Notes: a model not told the origin generated them from the letters alone. A DNA stretch of 49,782 bases from Ignavibacteriota bacterium (GCA_003819715.1 RPQN01000018.1:1-49782); one strand, 5' to 3'; positions 7,740 through 17,359 are shown, counted from the stretch's first letter. Program-made: numbers and translations.

Positions 7740-9692
7740 TTACTTGAGCAACACCATACGCTGCACCTGCGATTGAGCGCCCTGTGTTCCTTGTGCACTG
7801 AGCCGGGCAAAATATATTCCCGATGCCGCGCTCGTGCCGTTCACCCGCCCGTTCCACTGAACGGAATACGAGCCGCTTGTTTGGTACACATTCACCAGAG
7901 TGCAGATGCATTGACCCTGAACATTATAAATAGATAAATCAACCTGTGCGGCCTGCGGAAGATGATACCGGATCGTAGTGCTCGGATTGAATGGATTGGG
8001 ATAATTCGGTTCCATCGCAAAGACATTCGGCTGCATACTGGAATTGCGATCCTCGACCGAGGTAAGGATTTCGAGCTTCTTTAATTCAATGCCGGACCCC
8101 GTTCCGAGATCGCGGGAATACTTCTGGTCGATTGCATTATCCCAGTGCTCGTGAACTCCCAGACTTCCAATCACCGTCCCGTCCCGTTCCGGGTCATACC
8201 GCACCCCTGCGGGCCAGAAAGAAGAATCGGCAGCCTGATACAGATGATCGTCAACGCCAACCATTTGCGGATAGGTCTCTGCATGTTTATCGCTCGTAAA
8301 TTCCGCTTTCAATATATCATAACAAACGGATTCCAATGCAATTGGATCCTGGGACACGAAAATTGAGGATGGCCAATCATTATTGAACGGCGGCATCTTG
8401 AATTTTACCGGTTTGACATTTGCACCGGGTCCGCCCCAGAGGCCGTCAACCACAAACAACATTGCATTACCGCCTAATTTTTTATGCCCCAGGAGATCGA
8501 CTAAAACACGATATTTATTAAATCCGAATCTGCTTCTCGCATTTCCTGCCGGCGCCACTCCATCCGGATTGGGGAGGCCCATATGCAAATGCATGGCATT
8601 TGTTCGTGTGTGCGATCCGAAGTTGCATTTTCCGATCAAAGTCATTCCCGCCCGTTCATGGACCTTGAGCGCAGCGACATAAATCAGATAATCGGTCTGT
8701 TCAAAGACAGAATATAATTTGTCAGCGGTAATGGGAATCCCTTTTGACATATCGCCCCAGTTCGGATCACCGGCTCGAAGCACCGCACCACGGTCCGCGT
8801 AAAATATCGAAGTGTCTGCCCCTGGAACCGACTGCGTGCGTCCGGTCCCGGCGCTTCGGCTGATATATTTGACATTGGGGAATTCCGCATGCCAGATATC
8901 GTAAAATTCGTTCTGACAATCATTCCCCGGATCGCCGACCGTAATATTGGCCTGAGGTATTCCGCAGCCATTGATCAGTTCGCGCATGATCGCCAGGACC
9001 GGCTGAGGCGCGGTTTTTGCCCACGTGAAAATATCTAATGAGGTAGTTACCTGGGTTGCCCCGACGGCATTGGTCTTGATAAATATTTTTTCCCCGGCTT
9101 GATAACCGACGGGGCCTTTTCCTTTTTTCATATTAAAGTAGACAAACAACGTATCCCAGGCTTTTTTCACATCCGATTTGCCGGTGAGACTGAGAATGGA
9201 GTTCGTCATCATATCATTCACGACACTCATATTTGTATTTTTCGACAAAAAATAGGCATCTCCAAATGTGCTATTGCTGCAATTTTCATTGGTTGCATTC
9301 GGATTTCTGGTCCACACCACACGGCCGGGGAAAATTCCTTTTGGAATTCCCCTGGGGGTATTGGCGGTATCGAGATAACTCGTACTTGCATAGACCGCCG
9401 GCTGATCAGCCTGAAACGCAAAAAATCCGGCAACCAGCGCAATCGCCATAAAGCCTGCCATCGCCCAGTAACGCGAATTTTTCCAATGATCCCTCATTTT
9501 GCCCAAGGCAAAGGCCGAGGTCGCCAGTCCAAGCAGATAGACGACAAAGGCGGAAGCCAGAGGATATGCGACCTGCATACAGGGATAGGTCGCCCGGCTC
9601 GGCTTTGGAATGACCCGGAGGAGAAACCAGATGGACGCCCCAATACCGATGAGCGGGAAAAATAATTTTGAGAGTACCGATTTCAGTTTCAT
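7740..9692 (-). CDS. DUF362-domain protein with N-terminal membrane helices and T9SS tail
   Basis: About 650 aa. Three hydrophobic N-terminal segments come first (around residues 10-25, 44-62 and 79-98), with the motif VIPKPSRATYPC between the first two. A DUF362 domain follows (YQAGEKIFIKTNAVG, ITVGDPGNDCQ, YVAALKVHERAGMTLIGK, LFVVDGLWGG). The last ~85 residues are a T9SS sorting domain (NYPNPFNPSTTIRY ... SGIYFARL). DUF362 is uncharacterised. The ORF track begins at a GTG two codons earlier (9698); the ATG at 9692 is better spaced from AGGAG. It is paralogous to the gene at 11471 and closely linked to the DUF4380-like gene, 13 nt away. Confidence 0.8.
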   Translation of the reverse strand: MKLKSVLSKLFFPLIGIGASIWFLLRVIPKPSRATYPCMQVAYPLASAFVVYLLGLATSAFALGKMRDHWKNSRYWAMAGFMAIALVAGFFAFQADQPAVYASTSYLDTANTPRGIPKGIFPGRVVWTRNPNATNENCSNSTFGDAYFLSKNTNMSVVNDMMTNSILSLTGKSDVKKAWDTLFVYFNMKKGKGPVGYQAGEKIFIKTNAVGATQVTTSLDIFTWAKTAPQPVLAIMRELINGCGIPQANITVGDPGNDCQNEFYDIWHAEFPNVKYISRSAGTGRTQSVPGADTSIFYADRGAVLRAGDPNWGDMSKGIPITADKLYSVFEQTDYLIYVAALKVHERAGMTLIGKCNFGSHTRTNAMHLHMGLPNPDGVAPAGNARSRFGFNKYRVLVDLLGHKKLGGNAMLFVVDGLWGGPGANVKPVKFKMPPFNNDWPSSIFVSQDPIALESVCYDILKAEFTSDKHAETYPQMVGVDDHLYQAADSSFWPAGVRYDPERDGTVIGSLGVHEHWDNAIDQKYSRDLGTGSGIELKKLEILTSVEDRNSSMQPNVFAMEPNYPNPFNPSTTIRYHLPQAAQVDLSIYNVQGQCICTLVNVYQTSGSYSVQWNGRVNGTSAASGIYFARLSAQGTQGAQSQVQRMVLLK

Positions 9693-9705
9693 ATGCACCT
9701 GCTCC

Positions 9706-11292
9706 TTATTTCATGAATATCATTTTCTTTGTATCTGTTCGTGTCGGTGTTTGAAGTATATAAAAATATATTCCGCTGGATAACCGTGAAGCATCAAATG
9801 TTACACTCTGTTCCTTCTGACGTTCTGCCAGGCCATTGAAGAGGCTCGCGATCTCCTGTCCATATATATTATAGACCGTCAGCGTGGCATGTTCTGTGCT
9901 GGAGAGTACAAAAGAGATTTTTGTACTGGGATTGAATGGATTTGGATAATTCTGTGATAACACAAATCCGGCGGCCATGCCCGAAGATGCCGGCTCGACA
10001 GAAGTCGGCAAACCGGAAACATCCAGCGTATCGAGGATTCCCATGTATTCATTTTTCGTATTATACAATCGGATTGCCGCCGTCTTCGCACTGTTGGGGA
10101 TTCCCAGGGTCTCCTGCAATTGAAATTCCGTAAGAGGAGTGATTGCATGGGATTGTCCTTCAGCCAGAGCCTGTCCTTGCGCATTGACCAATACGATCTT
10201 CGCGGTGCCGGTGTAGAAGACACCATAGATTCCGGAAAAACTATGCGTCGTGGAATTATAAGATAATCTCCCGGCGATCGCGCCGACCGAGTCCACATCC
10301 AGAATCGGCGCCCGGACTTTAGCAGCCCACCAATTTTCCGTGAACGTAGAATTTCCACCGTTGGCCGTAAGCAGAACGACCGGTCCTTTCACTTCAACTT
10401 CCATGTAAAGTGGAATTCCCGCGCCGCTGACGTACACTGTCGTGCGCGCGCCGCCGTCAGGATATTGCCTGCCTTCGAAAACCGGGAAGGTTCTTGCAAA
10501 CACGACCGTATCCGACAAACTGGTATAGGCAATCCAGCCCTTTGCCGGATCGGCAAATACTTTTTTACTGCTTGAAGCAAACTGAACACCATAGATCCCC
10601 GGGACAACTTCTCCCAGCCACGCTGAACTTGCACCATCATACTGAATGCCGTTCGCTCCGTAAACACTGTTGGGATTGAGAGGAAAATACGCCCGGAAAT
10701 TCGTGTAATCTGACTTGCCGGTATGGTTCACAATGGCCGGCGCGATACTCCACATACCCCAGCTGGTATCTTTCGTCCCCTTGTTGATAAGAGTTTGCTC
10801 CATCCGGACCCGGGTCGTACCGGAAAAAAGTGTTGCCCGCCGCTTGAACTGAATATTCGCCGCAGCCCATTTCTCTATGGGGCTCAACACTGTGAGCGAG
10901 ACAGAATCGTTCGTCTGGGTTGCTTCCAAAATCGAGTAGGCACCAAAATCCAGCGTGGGGGGCGGCGGCCAGGTGCCGGGCCAGAGGTTTTGAGGCGAAG
11001 GCCAGTTCTTATATCCGCCAAAATTATAGTATAAACCGTTTGCAGGCGTGTACTTTTTCCCGAACAAGCTCGGGTTCACCATCAGAGATGGAAGGCTCCC
11101 TAAATCGTACTGCATCACCCGTGCACCGATCGCCGGCACCGTGGCCATGGTGATCAGTTCATTCTGCATGACGATGGTGGTATCCCAGCCCCATTGCTTG
11201 TAATTGGAGACGGTGTGCATGGTGACGCCCGGGGTCTGGCCGTACACCATCGCGGAACAGAAACAAACGATGAAGAGACTCAGTTTTCGCAT
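9706..11292 (-). CDS. DUF4380-like secreted protein with T9SS sorting domain
   Basis: A 528-aa protein with a signal peptide (MRKLSLFIVCFCSAMVYG) and then a mutarotase-like beta-rich region of DUF4380 type (ELITMATVPAIGARVMQYDLG, NGLYYNFGGYKNWPSP, RMEQTLINKGTKDTSWGMWSIAP). Such folds are often linked with sugar-processing proteins, but no catalytic residues can be assigned. The C-terminal ~90 residues form a T9SS type A domain (NYPNPFNPSTKISF ... SSGIYFYIL ... KKMIFMK). It sits between two DUF362 paralogues on the same strand. A perfect hairpin at 11385-11417 separates it from the upstream one. Confidence 0.75.
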   Translation of the reverse strand: MRKLSLFIVCFCSAMVYGQTPGVTMHTVSNYKQWGWDTTIVMQNELITMATVPAIGARVMQYDLGSLPSLMVNPSLFGKKYTPANGLYYNFGGYKNWPSPQNLWPGTWPPPPTLDFGAYSILEATQTNDSVSLTVLSPIEKWAAANIQFKRRATLFSGTTRVRMEQTLINKGTKDTSWGMWSIAPAIVNHTGKSDYTNFRAYFPLNPNSVYGANGIQYDGASSAWLGEVVPGIYGVQFASSSKKVFADPAKGWIAYTSLSDTVVFARTFPVFEGRQYPDGGARTTVYVSGAGIPLYMEVEVKGPVVLLTANGGNSTFTENWWAAKVRAPILDVDSVGAIAGRLSYNSTTHSFSGIYGVFYTGTAKIVLVNAQGQALAEGQSHAITPLTEFQLQETLGIPNSAKTAAIRLYNTKNEYMGILDTLDVSGLPTSVEPASSGMAAGFVLSQNYPNPFNPSTKISFVLSSTEHATLTVYNIYGQEIASLFNGLAERQKEQSVTFDASRLSSGIYFYILQTPTRTDTKKMIFMK

Positions 11293-11384
11293 GAGATCAT
11301 TCTCTCTGATGGTTGAGTGAATGCGCTGAACAAGAAATTATTACGGGAACCGATCACGGACGACTCGCGAGATGAAGCGACCAT

Positions 11385-11417
11385 GGATCTTTTCCCGTTC
11401 TCAACGGGAAAAGATCC
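11385..11417. terminator. Perfect 15-bp hairpin between T9SS cargo genes
   Basis: GGATCTTTTCCCGTT (11385-11399) and AACGGGAAAAGATCC (11403-11417) are exact reverse complements around a CTC loop. It lies about 54 nt past the stop of the 11471 gene and about 95 nt before the start of the 11292 gene. There is no T-run after it, so it could be a transcript-processing or stabilising hairpin, or a protein-binding palindrome, instead of an intrinsic terminator. Confidence 0.5.
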
Positions 11418-11470
11418 ACCGGAAGACATGAAATTCGTTCATGATGCAGCTTCACGCCGCTTCGATGAAT

Positions 11471-13492
11471 TTATTTCAGCAGCAGCATCTTTGCCGATCG
11501 AACGAACGTCTTTCCATCCGCCAGCGACGATGCAGCCACCCGATAGACATAGACGCCGCTGGACAATGAACTGCCGCGTTCGTTCGTTCCGTTCCACACC
11601 ACTTTTTGATACCCCGCCGATTGTGCGCCGACGGTGAACGATTTCAGCTCACGGCCCTGCAAATCGAAAATGGTGATCACGACGGAAGATTTCTCGGGCA
11701 GGGAATATGCGATCGTGGTGCTCGGATTGAACGGGTTGGGATAGTTCTGGTAAATCCTGAAATACTCGGGAGCGTTCTCAACGTCGGCAACGCTGGTGGC
11801 CGTTTGTTCCGTCTCGACCAATTCGATGCCGGTGCCCGACGTCGGATTGAGGTTCCGCGAATATTTCATGTCGGTCGCATTGTCCCAGTGTTCATGTGTG
11901 CCGAGGCTGTACACATGCTGGCCCGAGTTATCCGGATCGTACTTAATCCCGACCGGCCAGTTGTTCGAGTCCGCCGCCTGATGGAGATAATCGTCAACGC
12001 CCGGCATTTGCGCCGAGGCGTCGAAGCCGCTGACATCGGTGAATTCCGTTCTGAGGAAATCGTAACCGACGGATTCAATCGCCACCGGGTCAAGAGAGAC
12101 AAACATCGACGACATGAACGTATTGTTGAAGGGAGCCATCTGCCATTTCCGGGGGATGTCCAGTTCGTACGATGTCGCCCAGAGTGCATCCATAATATAG
12201 ATGAGGTTTTTGGCGCCCAGGAATTTGTGCGTAATGAGATCGACCTGTATGCGGTACATCCCGTAATCCGAACGCATCGTCGGATCTATCGCTGTGCCAA
12301 ACGGACGCACCAAGCCCATGTGAAGATGTCCGGCATCGCCGCGCGTATGAGATCCAAAATGATTTTTTGCAAACATGGTGATTCCGCCGCGCTGATGGCC
12401 CTTCAACTGGGGAATATTGATCATATACTCCGCAGTCTCAAAAATGGTGTACAGATAATCCTGAATAACCGGGACCCGGTTCGTGCTGCCGGGGCTCATG
12501 GAATTTGTCAGGAGCACCGATCCTTTGTCGGAATACGTAATTTTTGCAGTCGTGCTGGCGACCACTTTTTCTCTTCCCAGAGTCGTAAGGTTATAGTCGA
12601 GATAATGGACATTGGGGAATTCCCCATGCCACGCATCATAGAGATGTTTGTAGATATGCTTCATCGGATCGCCGACATAAATATCGGTTTGTGCAACACC
12701 GACGACATTCACAAGCTGGCGAAGCACGGTAAGAACCGGCGCAACCGATGTCTCGGAGATATACTGGTTCGGCGTCATGTTCGAAGTATTGAAGTTGCCG
12801 CTCCAGGCGCTTGTGGCATTGGTTTTAATAAAGATCTTTTCGCCCGGTTTATAATTCACAGGACCTTTGCCCCGCTTCGTATTATGGAACTGGAAGACCA
12901 TTCTCCAGGCAGCGCTGTCGGATGTCTGGCCGGTGATGCTGTGCAGGCCGGAGGAGATCATCTTATCAACGGTCGCCTGATTATTGTTCTCTCTCAGGTA
13001 CCATGCATGTCCCGCCTGGTTGACAACGCATTTCTGGTTCACGGCGCTGGTATCATGAATCCAGACCACGCGTCCCGGGAAAATCCCTTTTCCCACCCCC
13101 ATCGGCTGATTCGACGCAACGCTGATTGTCGGAAACTTCTGGAAGTTATCCGGTTCAGCGTAATAGGAGCCGCTGATCCCGAAGACGACAAAAGCCCCGA
13201 GGAAAAATACCGGATAATACCGTAACGATTGTTTTGACCGGAATAATGCGATGCCGGAGATCGCCAGCATCACCAGGTAACCGATGAATCCGGAGGCAAT
13301 CGGCATGGCAGTTCGAACACACGGATACGATAAGCGGCTGGGCTTAGGAATGACGCGAAGAAGGATCCAGACCATTGCAGCAATACCGATGACCGGGAAC
13401 AACAGCCGCGAGAAGCCGTTCAGCCGGCCGACACCGATGAATTTTCCAGTCTGAGGACAGAATTTCAGGTACTTTGTAACGAAGTTTTTCAT
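11471..13492 (-). CDS. DUF362-domain protein with N-terminal membrane helices and T9SS tail (paralogue)
   Basis: About 673 aa from the ATG at 13492 (698 aa from 13567 in the ORF track; neither start has a strong Shine-Dalgarno sequence). It has the same architecture as the 7740 gene: LLFPVIGIAAMVWILLRVIPKPSRLSYPC, two more hydrophobic segments, a DUF362 domain (YKPGEKIFIKTNATS, IYVGDPMKHI, INIPQLKGHQRGGITMFAK) and a T9SS tail (NYPNPFNPSTTIAY ... SSGVYVYRV ... AKMLLLK). The two copies align along nearly their whole length but are well diverged, so this is an old duplication. A long antisense ORF over this gene (11606-13225) is a shadow. Confidence 0.8.
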   Translation of the reverse strand: MKNFVTKYLKFCPQTGKFIGVGRLNGFSRLLFPVIGIAAMVWILLRVIPKPSRLSYPCVRTAMPIASGFIGYLVMLAISGIALFRSKQSLRYYPVFFLGAFVVFGISGSYYAEPDNFQKFPTISVASNQPMGVGKGIFPGRVVWIHDTSAVNQKCVVNQAGHAWYLRENNNQATVDKMISSGLHSITGQTSDSAAWRMVFQFHNTKRGKGPVNYKPGEKIFIKTNATSAWSGNFNTSNMTPNQYISETSVAPVLTVLRQLVNVVGVAQTDIYVGDPMKHIYKHLYDAWHGEFPNVHYLDYNLTTLGREKVVASTTAKITYSDKGSVLLTNSMSPGSTNRVPVIQDYLYTIFETAEYMINIPQLKGHQRGGITMFAKNHFGSHTRGDAGHLHMGLVRPFGTAIDPTMRSDYGMYRIQVDLITHKFLGAKNLIYIMDALWATSYELDIPRKWQMAPFNNTFMSSMFVSLDPVAIESVGYDFLRTEFTDVSGFDASAQMPGVDDYLHQAADSNNWPVGIKYDPDNSGQHVYSLGTHEHWDNATDMKYSRNLNPTSGTGIELVETEQTATSVADVENAPEYFRIYQNYPNPFNPSTTIAYSLPEKSSVVITIFDLQGRELKSFTVGAQSAGYQKVVWNGTNERGSSLSSGVYVYRVAASSLADGKTFVRSAKMLLLK

Positions 13493-13821
13493 ATGAATAA
13501 TTCCGGATGCAAATCCGCCTTTCCAATGAAGATTGAACCACGTTGTGAATTTATCGGAGCGATCCATTGCTCGGGATCATGAATGAAATCCATGGTCATT
13601 TTATAATACTAATATTTTGTTCGATAAACATGTGCTCAGCCGCACTTCCGGGAATATCTCGAGGCGGAATATTCTTCAAGGGAAAAATCATCACGGAAGT
13701 ATTTCGAGGTAATTCACATGGAGGTTAAAGAAAATTATTCCTATTTTTTATAAAGTACAGGGGACGTTGTATCAAAAAAAGGAATACGGCAATTTCGAAA
13801 CAAAACAGAGGATTAACGCTC

Positions 13822-14883
13822 ATGAAACTTTCGCTTCTCAGCAGGATTTTTATTTTCGATGTATTCTTCACTGTTCTCGCGCTGGTGGTGGTCTGGGTCT
13901 TCCTGCGTCCCCAATACGAAGATCGGCTCATCACCGAACACCGGAATAGCCTCCGGCAAATGCAATCCTACGCCCTCGCTGACCTTGATCAAATCATTGC
14001 CGGCTGGTCTGATGTGACAAAATTTATCGCGGCCCAGGTGAACGAGCGTCCGAAAGAAGGAGAAATCGTACTCCGATCCATGGTCGCGCTGCATCCGGAG
14101 ATTGTTCAAATAAAAATTCATTCTCCGCAGCTCGTCGATGAACTGAGCAGTCAGAATACATTGTATCCGCCTCCTCATGTCCAGGTGATGGACAGCAACG
14201 GGATTCGTTCGAACGTGGATTCCCTTCTTATGTTTTACTGGGCTCAGGATTCTTTGGACCGGCAGCACTATCTTGTGACCAGAACGAATATTCAAGTCGA
14301 GAACCATCCGTTTAACCTGACCGTGATCTGGGATGCAAAGGAACTGGTGACCGTTTTTTCCAAATTGCCGTTTGGTGAAGGATATTCTGCGAGTATTCGA
14401 AGTGTCTCTTCAGTACTGCTGGAGCATCATTCCTCGTTCAAACCATTGGAGAGCCGGACGGCCCCCGGCAGCGAAGCAACCGTGCAGCGTGTACGCCAGG
14501 ACAAATCTGATTGGAGTGTGTTGACGGGTGCGTTTCGAACTGCTCAACTCTGGTTGGTCGTCGCCGTTCCCGAACAGTCGATGCTCCTCCCGGTGGAGGA
14601 ATTACTGCGCGCCATAACCGTGTGCATCATCGGACTGGCTTTCATCGTGCTCCTTCTCGGCTGGATTCTTTCGTCTCAGATTAAACGGCCGGTCCGCCGG
14701 CTGGTCCGGGATGTGCAGAACCTTCACGAGATGGATTTTACGCAGACAATCCAGGTACCCGCGATAAAAGATTTACGCGGCATGGGAGAAGCGCTTGAGC
14801 AGCTGCGACAGATGATGGAGCTGAACATGCCTCCGCGGGAAAAAAGCGAAGGGCAGGAAAGCGATTCCGAACCGAACGTGTAG
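13822..14883 (+). CDS. Orphan membrane sensor: extracytoplasmic domain plus HAMP, no output domain
   Basis: A 353-aa protein. It has a membrane helix at about residues 6-28, an extracytoplasmic region of ~230 residues resembling a cache-type sensor, a second helix at about 264-286 (AITVCIIGLAFIVLLLGWIL), and a HAMP-like linker (IKRPVRRLVRDVQNLHEMDF) to about residue 336. It ends with a polar tail, with no kinase, cyclase, phosphatase or methyl-accepting domain. It is transcribed away from the DUF362 gene and is convergent with the DUF192 gene. It may signal by contact with a separate output protein or be a truncated relic. AGAGGA precedes the ATG. Confidence 0.7.
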   Translation: MKLSLLSRIFIFDVFFTVLALVVVWVFLRPQYEDRLITEHRNSLRQMQSYALADLDQIIAGWSDVTKFIAAQVNERPKEGEIVLRSMVALHPEIVQIKIHSPQLVDELSSQNTLYPPPHVQVMDSNGIRSNVDSLLMFYWAQDSLDRQHYLVTRTNIQVENHPFNLTVIWDAKELVTVFSKLPFGEGYSASIRSVSSVLLEHHSSFKPLESRTAPGSEATVQRVRQDKSDWSVLTGAFRTAQLWLVVAVPEQSMLLPVEELLRAITVCIIGLAFIVLLLGWILSSQIKRPVRRLVRDVQNLHEMDFTQTIQVPAIKDLRGMGEALEQLRQMMELNMPPREKSEGQESDSEPNV

Positions 14884-14901
14884 CCGTACCGATTGTGGTC
14901 T

Positions 14902-14926
14902 GCGGCGCATGACCCGCCTGCGCCGC
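14902..14926. terminator. GC-rich hairpin between convergent genes
   Basis: GCGGCGC (14902-14908) pairs with GCGCCGC (14920-14926) around an 11-nt loop, between the stops of the convergent sensor and DUF192 genes. The position fits a bidirectional terminator, but there is no T-run on either strand. Confidence 0.35.
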
Positions 14927-14935
14927 GGATCGATG

Positions 14936-15508
14936 TTACAGCTTGTTCCAGCTCAGTCGATCACCCTCTTTAATTCCAAACTTATCGGTAAAGCCGGCAT
15001 TGACTTCAAGTACAAGGAGTGTCATTGCCGTGGCAGAATAGGACTGCTCGGAAAACGGAGTGGTATTCCTGCAAATGGTGACGATCACACCATCCCGGTT
15101 GATGAAAATCATATCGAGCGGGAGGATGGTATTCTTCATCCAGAATGAAGCGATTTGTTCCTGTTCAAGGAGAAAGAGCATCCCCTGCCGCTCTTCCATC
15201 ACCGGCCGCCCCATCAGCCCGATCTCCCGTCTCGTGTCGTCATCGGCAATCTCAATATCAAGAGAGACAATGGGCTTGTTGTCGCGATTTGAAATGGTGC
15301 ACCCGCCCTCCTTTTTAAACATCGGAGCGATGGCAGGGCCTGATGTCTCGGTTGTGTTTTTCTTAGGCATAAAAATTATAATGAGCGCGACGGCAATAAC
15401 CGCCAATGAAACGCCAATCTGGAGACGCCGCTTTGATTTCGGCTGGGCCTCTTTATTCTGATCTGCGAATCTGTTTTTTTTTGACATGGATTTCTTCATT
15501 CGGCGCAT
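14936..15508 (-). CDS. DUF192-family membrane-anchored protein
   Basis: 190 aa. A basic N-terminus and one hydrophobic helix (RLQIGVSLAVIAVALIIIF, about residues 28-47) anchor it to the membrane. The DUF192 beta-rich domain follows (REIGLMGRPVMEERQGMLFLL, FWMKNTILPLDMIFIN). The family is widespread and uncharacterised. The gene starts 9 nt after the M49-like gene, so the two are probably cotranscribed. Internal ATGs at codons 4 and 8 are possible starts; none has a strong Shine-Dalgarno sequence. Confidence 0.8.
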   Translation of the reverse strand: MRRMKKSMSKKNRFADQNKEAQPKSKRRLQIGVSLAVIAVALIIIFMPKKNTTETSGPAIAPMFKKEGGCTISNRDNKPIVSLDIEIADDDTRREIGLMGRPVMEERQGMLFLLEQEQIASFWMKNTILPLDMIFINRDGVIVTICRNTTPFSEQSYSATAMTLLVLEVNAGFTDKFGIKEGDRLSWNKL

Positions 15509-15517
15509 GGTGAGGAA

Positions 15518-17215
15518 TCAGCGAATGCTCCCCGCCGTTTTCGGCACGAGCGTATACTGCGGTTCAATATCTATCGGGAGTGATCCGAGCTTCTCGAGTC
15601 CCCGCTGCATGGCCGGGCGGACCACCGCATACTTTTGAATCAATGCTTGTGCCTTCTCGTACGAACCTTCGGCTTCAATCGTAAGAATGTCACCGGTTAA
15701 TTTTTTCACCGCATCCTTTATTTTGAGCATATCGATGCTGAATGTCCCTGCCGGTTCATTCATCCTGATAGCGCCTGCATCGGTGAGCACATTGAACTGG
15801 ATCGCGACTCCCTTTCCATGCGCTTCGTTGACGCCGAACCGGACCGAACGAAACATGCTGGCAAGAAATGTCGTGTACATTTCCTGTTCCATCCGTTTCT
15901 CGAGGAGCCCCCGATCAATAAGAAACTGCAGCGCGAAGAGCCCCGTGATATCGGCCTTTGCTTCTTCGATGGCGGAGTAGAGTTCCTTCAATTCCTGCCG
16001 GACATTCGTCTCTTTTCCATTGACGGAAATATTGTGCGGGCCCAGCCCGTGCATCAGCTCATGGGCGAGGATATGAGTGAAAAACGCATTGAACGAGACA
16101 TCGGCCTGCTGATCCTGCGCGAGCACGAGTTTTGAAATCGGCAGGAGTATTTTATTGAATTTTGCCTCCTGCATATTTTTCAGCATCACGCGCTTCGATC
16201 CTTTTTCGCGGATGACCCGTTCGTCATTCGGCAGGTTAAATGCCGCCGTCTGCACCCCGCGGTTCCCTTCCCCGGCGGCATAGATCACATCCACCACACG
16301 GATCGGCGACAGCGCAGCAAGTTTCGGATTGCGGTACTTCGCATCGAACGGAAGATTGTTTTCGATCTCCTGCAAATACCCGCTGAATTTTTCCAGCTTT
16401 GCAGACTCCGTTTCATCGCGCAGTGTGACAAACACTTCAAATGCCGCTTTATAATTAAACAACTCGTCCATATACGTCTCATAAGGGCCGATGGTCAACT
16501 CGATCGGCGCATCAAGCTCCATCCATGCGACATCGCTGGCGTAATAATCGTTGCTGCCGAATGCATCCGCCCTTGCAGTAAGAAATTTTTTCAGAGTGGT
16601 GTTGTCTGTCGACCGCGCCGCTTCCTGTAACAGCGCTGCCGCCGGTTTCAGCCATTCGCGGTATTCGCTGCTGTACGGAATGACCTGCAGGTGTCCGCCC
16701 GCGGCACGCCGAACAGTATAAAAAAAGCCTGTTGCGTTCTCCCGTTCCTGTTCATTCAATCCTTTGATCCACGTCGAAAATTCTTCTTTCGACATATCCT
16801 CCGGATAGTAGTTCGCTCCTGCCGGTTTTTCTTTTGGCGCCCCGTTGATGAACGACGCGTTGTTATCCAGCAGCGACCATGGCCCCATATTGATCCGGAA
16901 ATAATGGAGCAATTCTTTACCTTCCGTTGTCGAATCGGTTTCTAACTTCTTTAACCGTTCCACGTTCCCGCTCCACACTTGACGCAGGAACATCGGATCC
17001 AGCAATTGAGCCGCTTCAATGATTTTATGTAATGCTTTTGTATCGCCGGGGGAGAGGCCGGCGACATCAGCGGAAATTTCTGTCGGAGCAAAACGGGCGA
17101 TTTTCTGTTCGAGAGTCATTGCAGGCGATGTCTTGGTTGATTCCTGTTTCCTACAGGAAACGAGTGAGACAGCAAGCACTACTGCCGCAGCGGAAATGAT
17201 GATGGTGGGTTTCAT
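15518..17215 (-). CDS. M49-like (dipeptidyl-peptidase III family) zinc peptidase lipoprotein
   Basis: 565 aa with a lipoprotein signal ending in SLVSC (Cys at 21). A zinc-binding HELMH is at about residues 385-389 in HILAHELMHGLGPHN, and EEAKADI about 30 residues later supplies a likely glutamate ligand. This pattern of two glutamate-rich helices and the domain length match bacterial relatives of dipeptidyl peptidase III. True DPP III carries the longer HELLGH spacing, whereas here the spacing is HExxH followed by GLGPH, so specificity may differ. Probably a periplasm-facing peptidase. It leads a two-gene unit with DUF192. Confidence 0.75.
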   Translation of the reverse strand: MKPTIIISAAAVVLAVSLVSCRKQESTKTSPAMTLEQKIARFAPTEISADVAGLSPGDTKALHKIIEAAQLLDPMFLRQVWSGNVERLKKLETDSTTEGKELLHYFRINMGPWSLLDNNASFINGAPKEKPAGANYYPEDMSKEEFSTWIKGLNEQERENATGFFYTVRRAAGGHLQVIPYSSEYREWLKPAAALLQEAARSTDNTTLKKFLTARADAFGSNDYYASDVAWMELDAPIELTIGPYETYMDELFNYKAAFEVFVTLRDETESAKLEKFSGYLQEIENNLPFDAKYRNPKLAALSPIRVVDVIYAAGEGNRGVQTAAFNLPNDERVIREKGSKRVMLKNMQEAKFNKILLPISKLVLAQDQQADVSFNAFFTHILAHELMHGLGPHNISVNGKETNVRQELKELYSAIEEAKADITGLFALQFLIDRGLLEKRMEQEMYTTFLASMFRSVRFGVNEAHGKGVAIQFNVLTDAGAIRMNEPAGTFSIDMLKIKDAVKKLTGDILTIEAEGSYEKAQALIQKYAVVRPAMQRGLEKLGSLPIDIEPQYTLVPKTAGSIR

Positions 17216-17359
17216 GTCGATTCATCAATGTTAATAGTTCATATGAACGGGTTTTGAATTGTTTATAATTTGAGAAATGGATACGGGAAAAGCAAGAAGG
17301 ACGACACGAATAAACACGAATAAAAAAGCCGGGAAAGAATGCTTGGCTTTTTCCCTGCT

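Noticed and set aside
11606-13225. 539-aa plus-strand ORF
   Set aside because: It lies fully antisense to the DUF362/T9SS gene, which has a strong family match; the residue pattern (many His, Arg, Ile, Gly) is that of a frame shadow.
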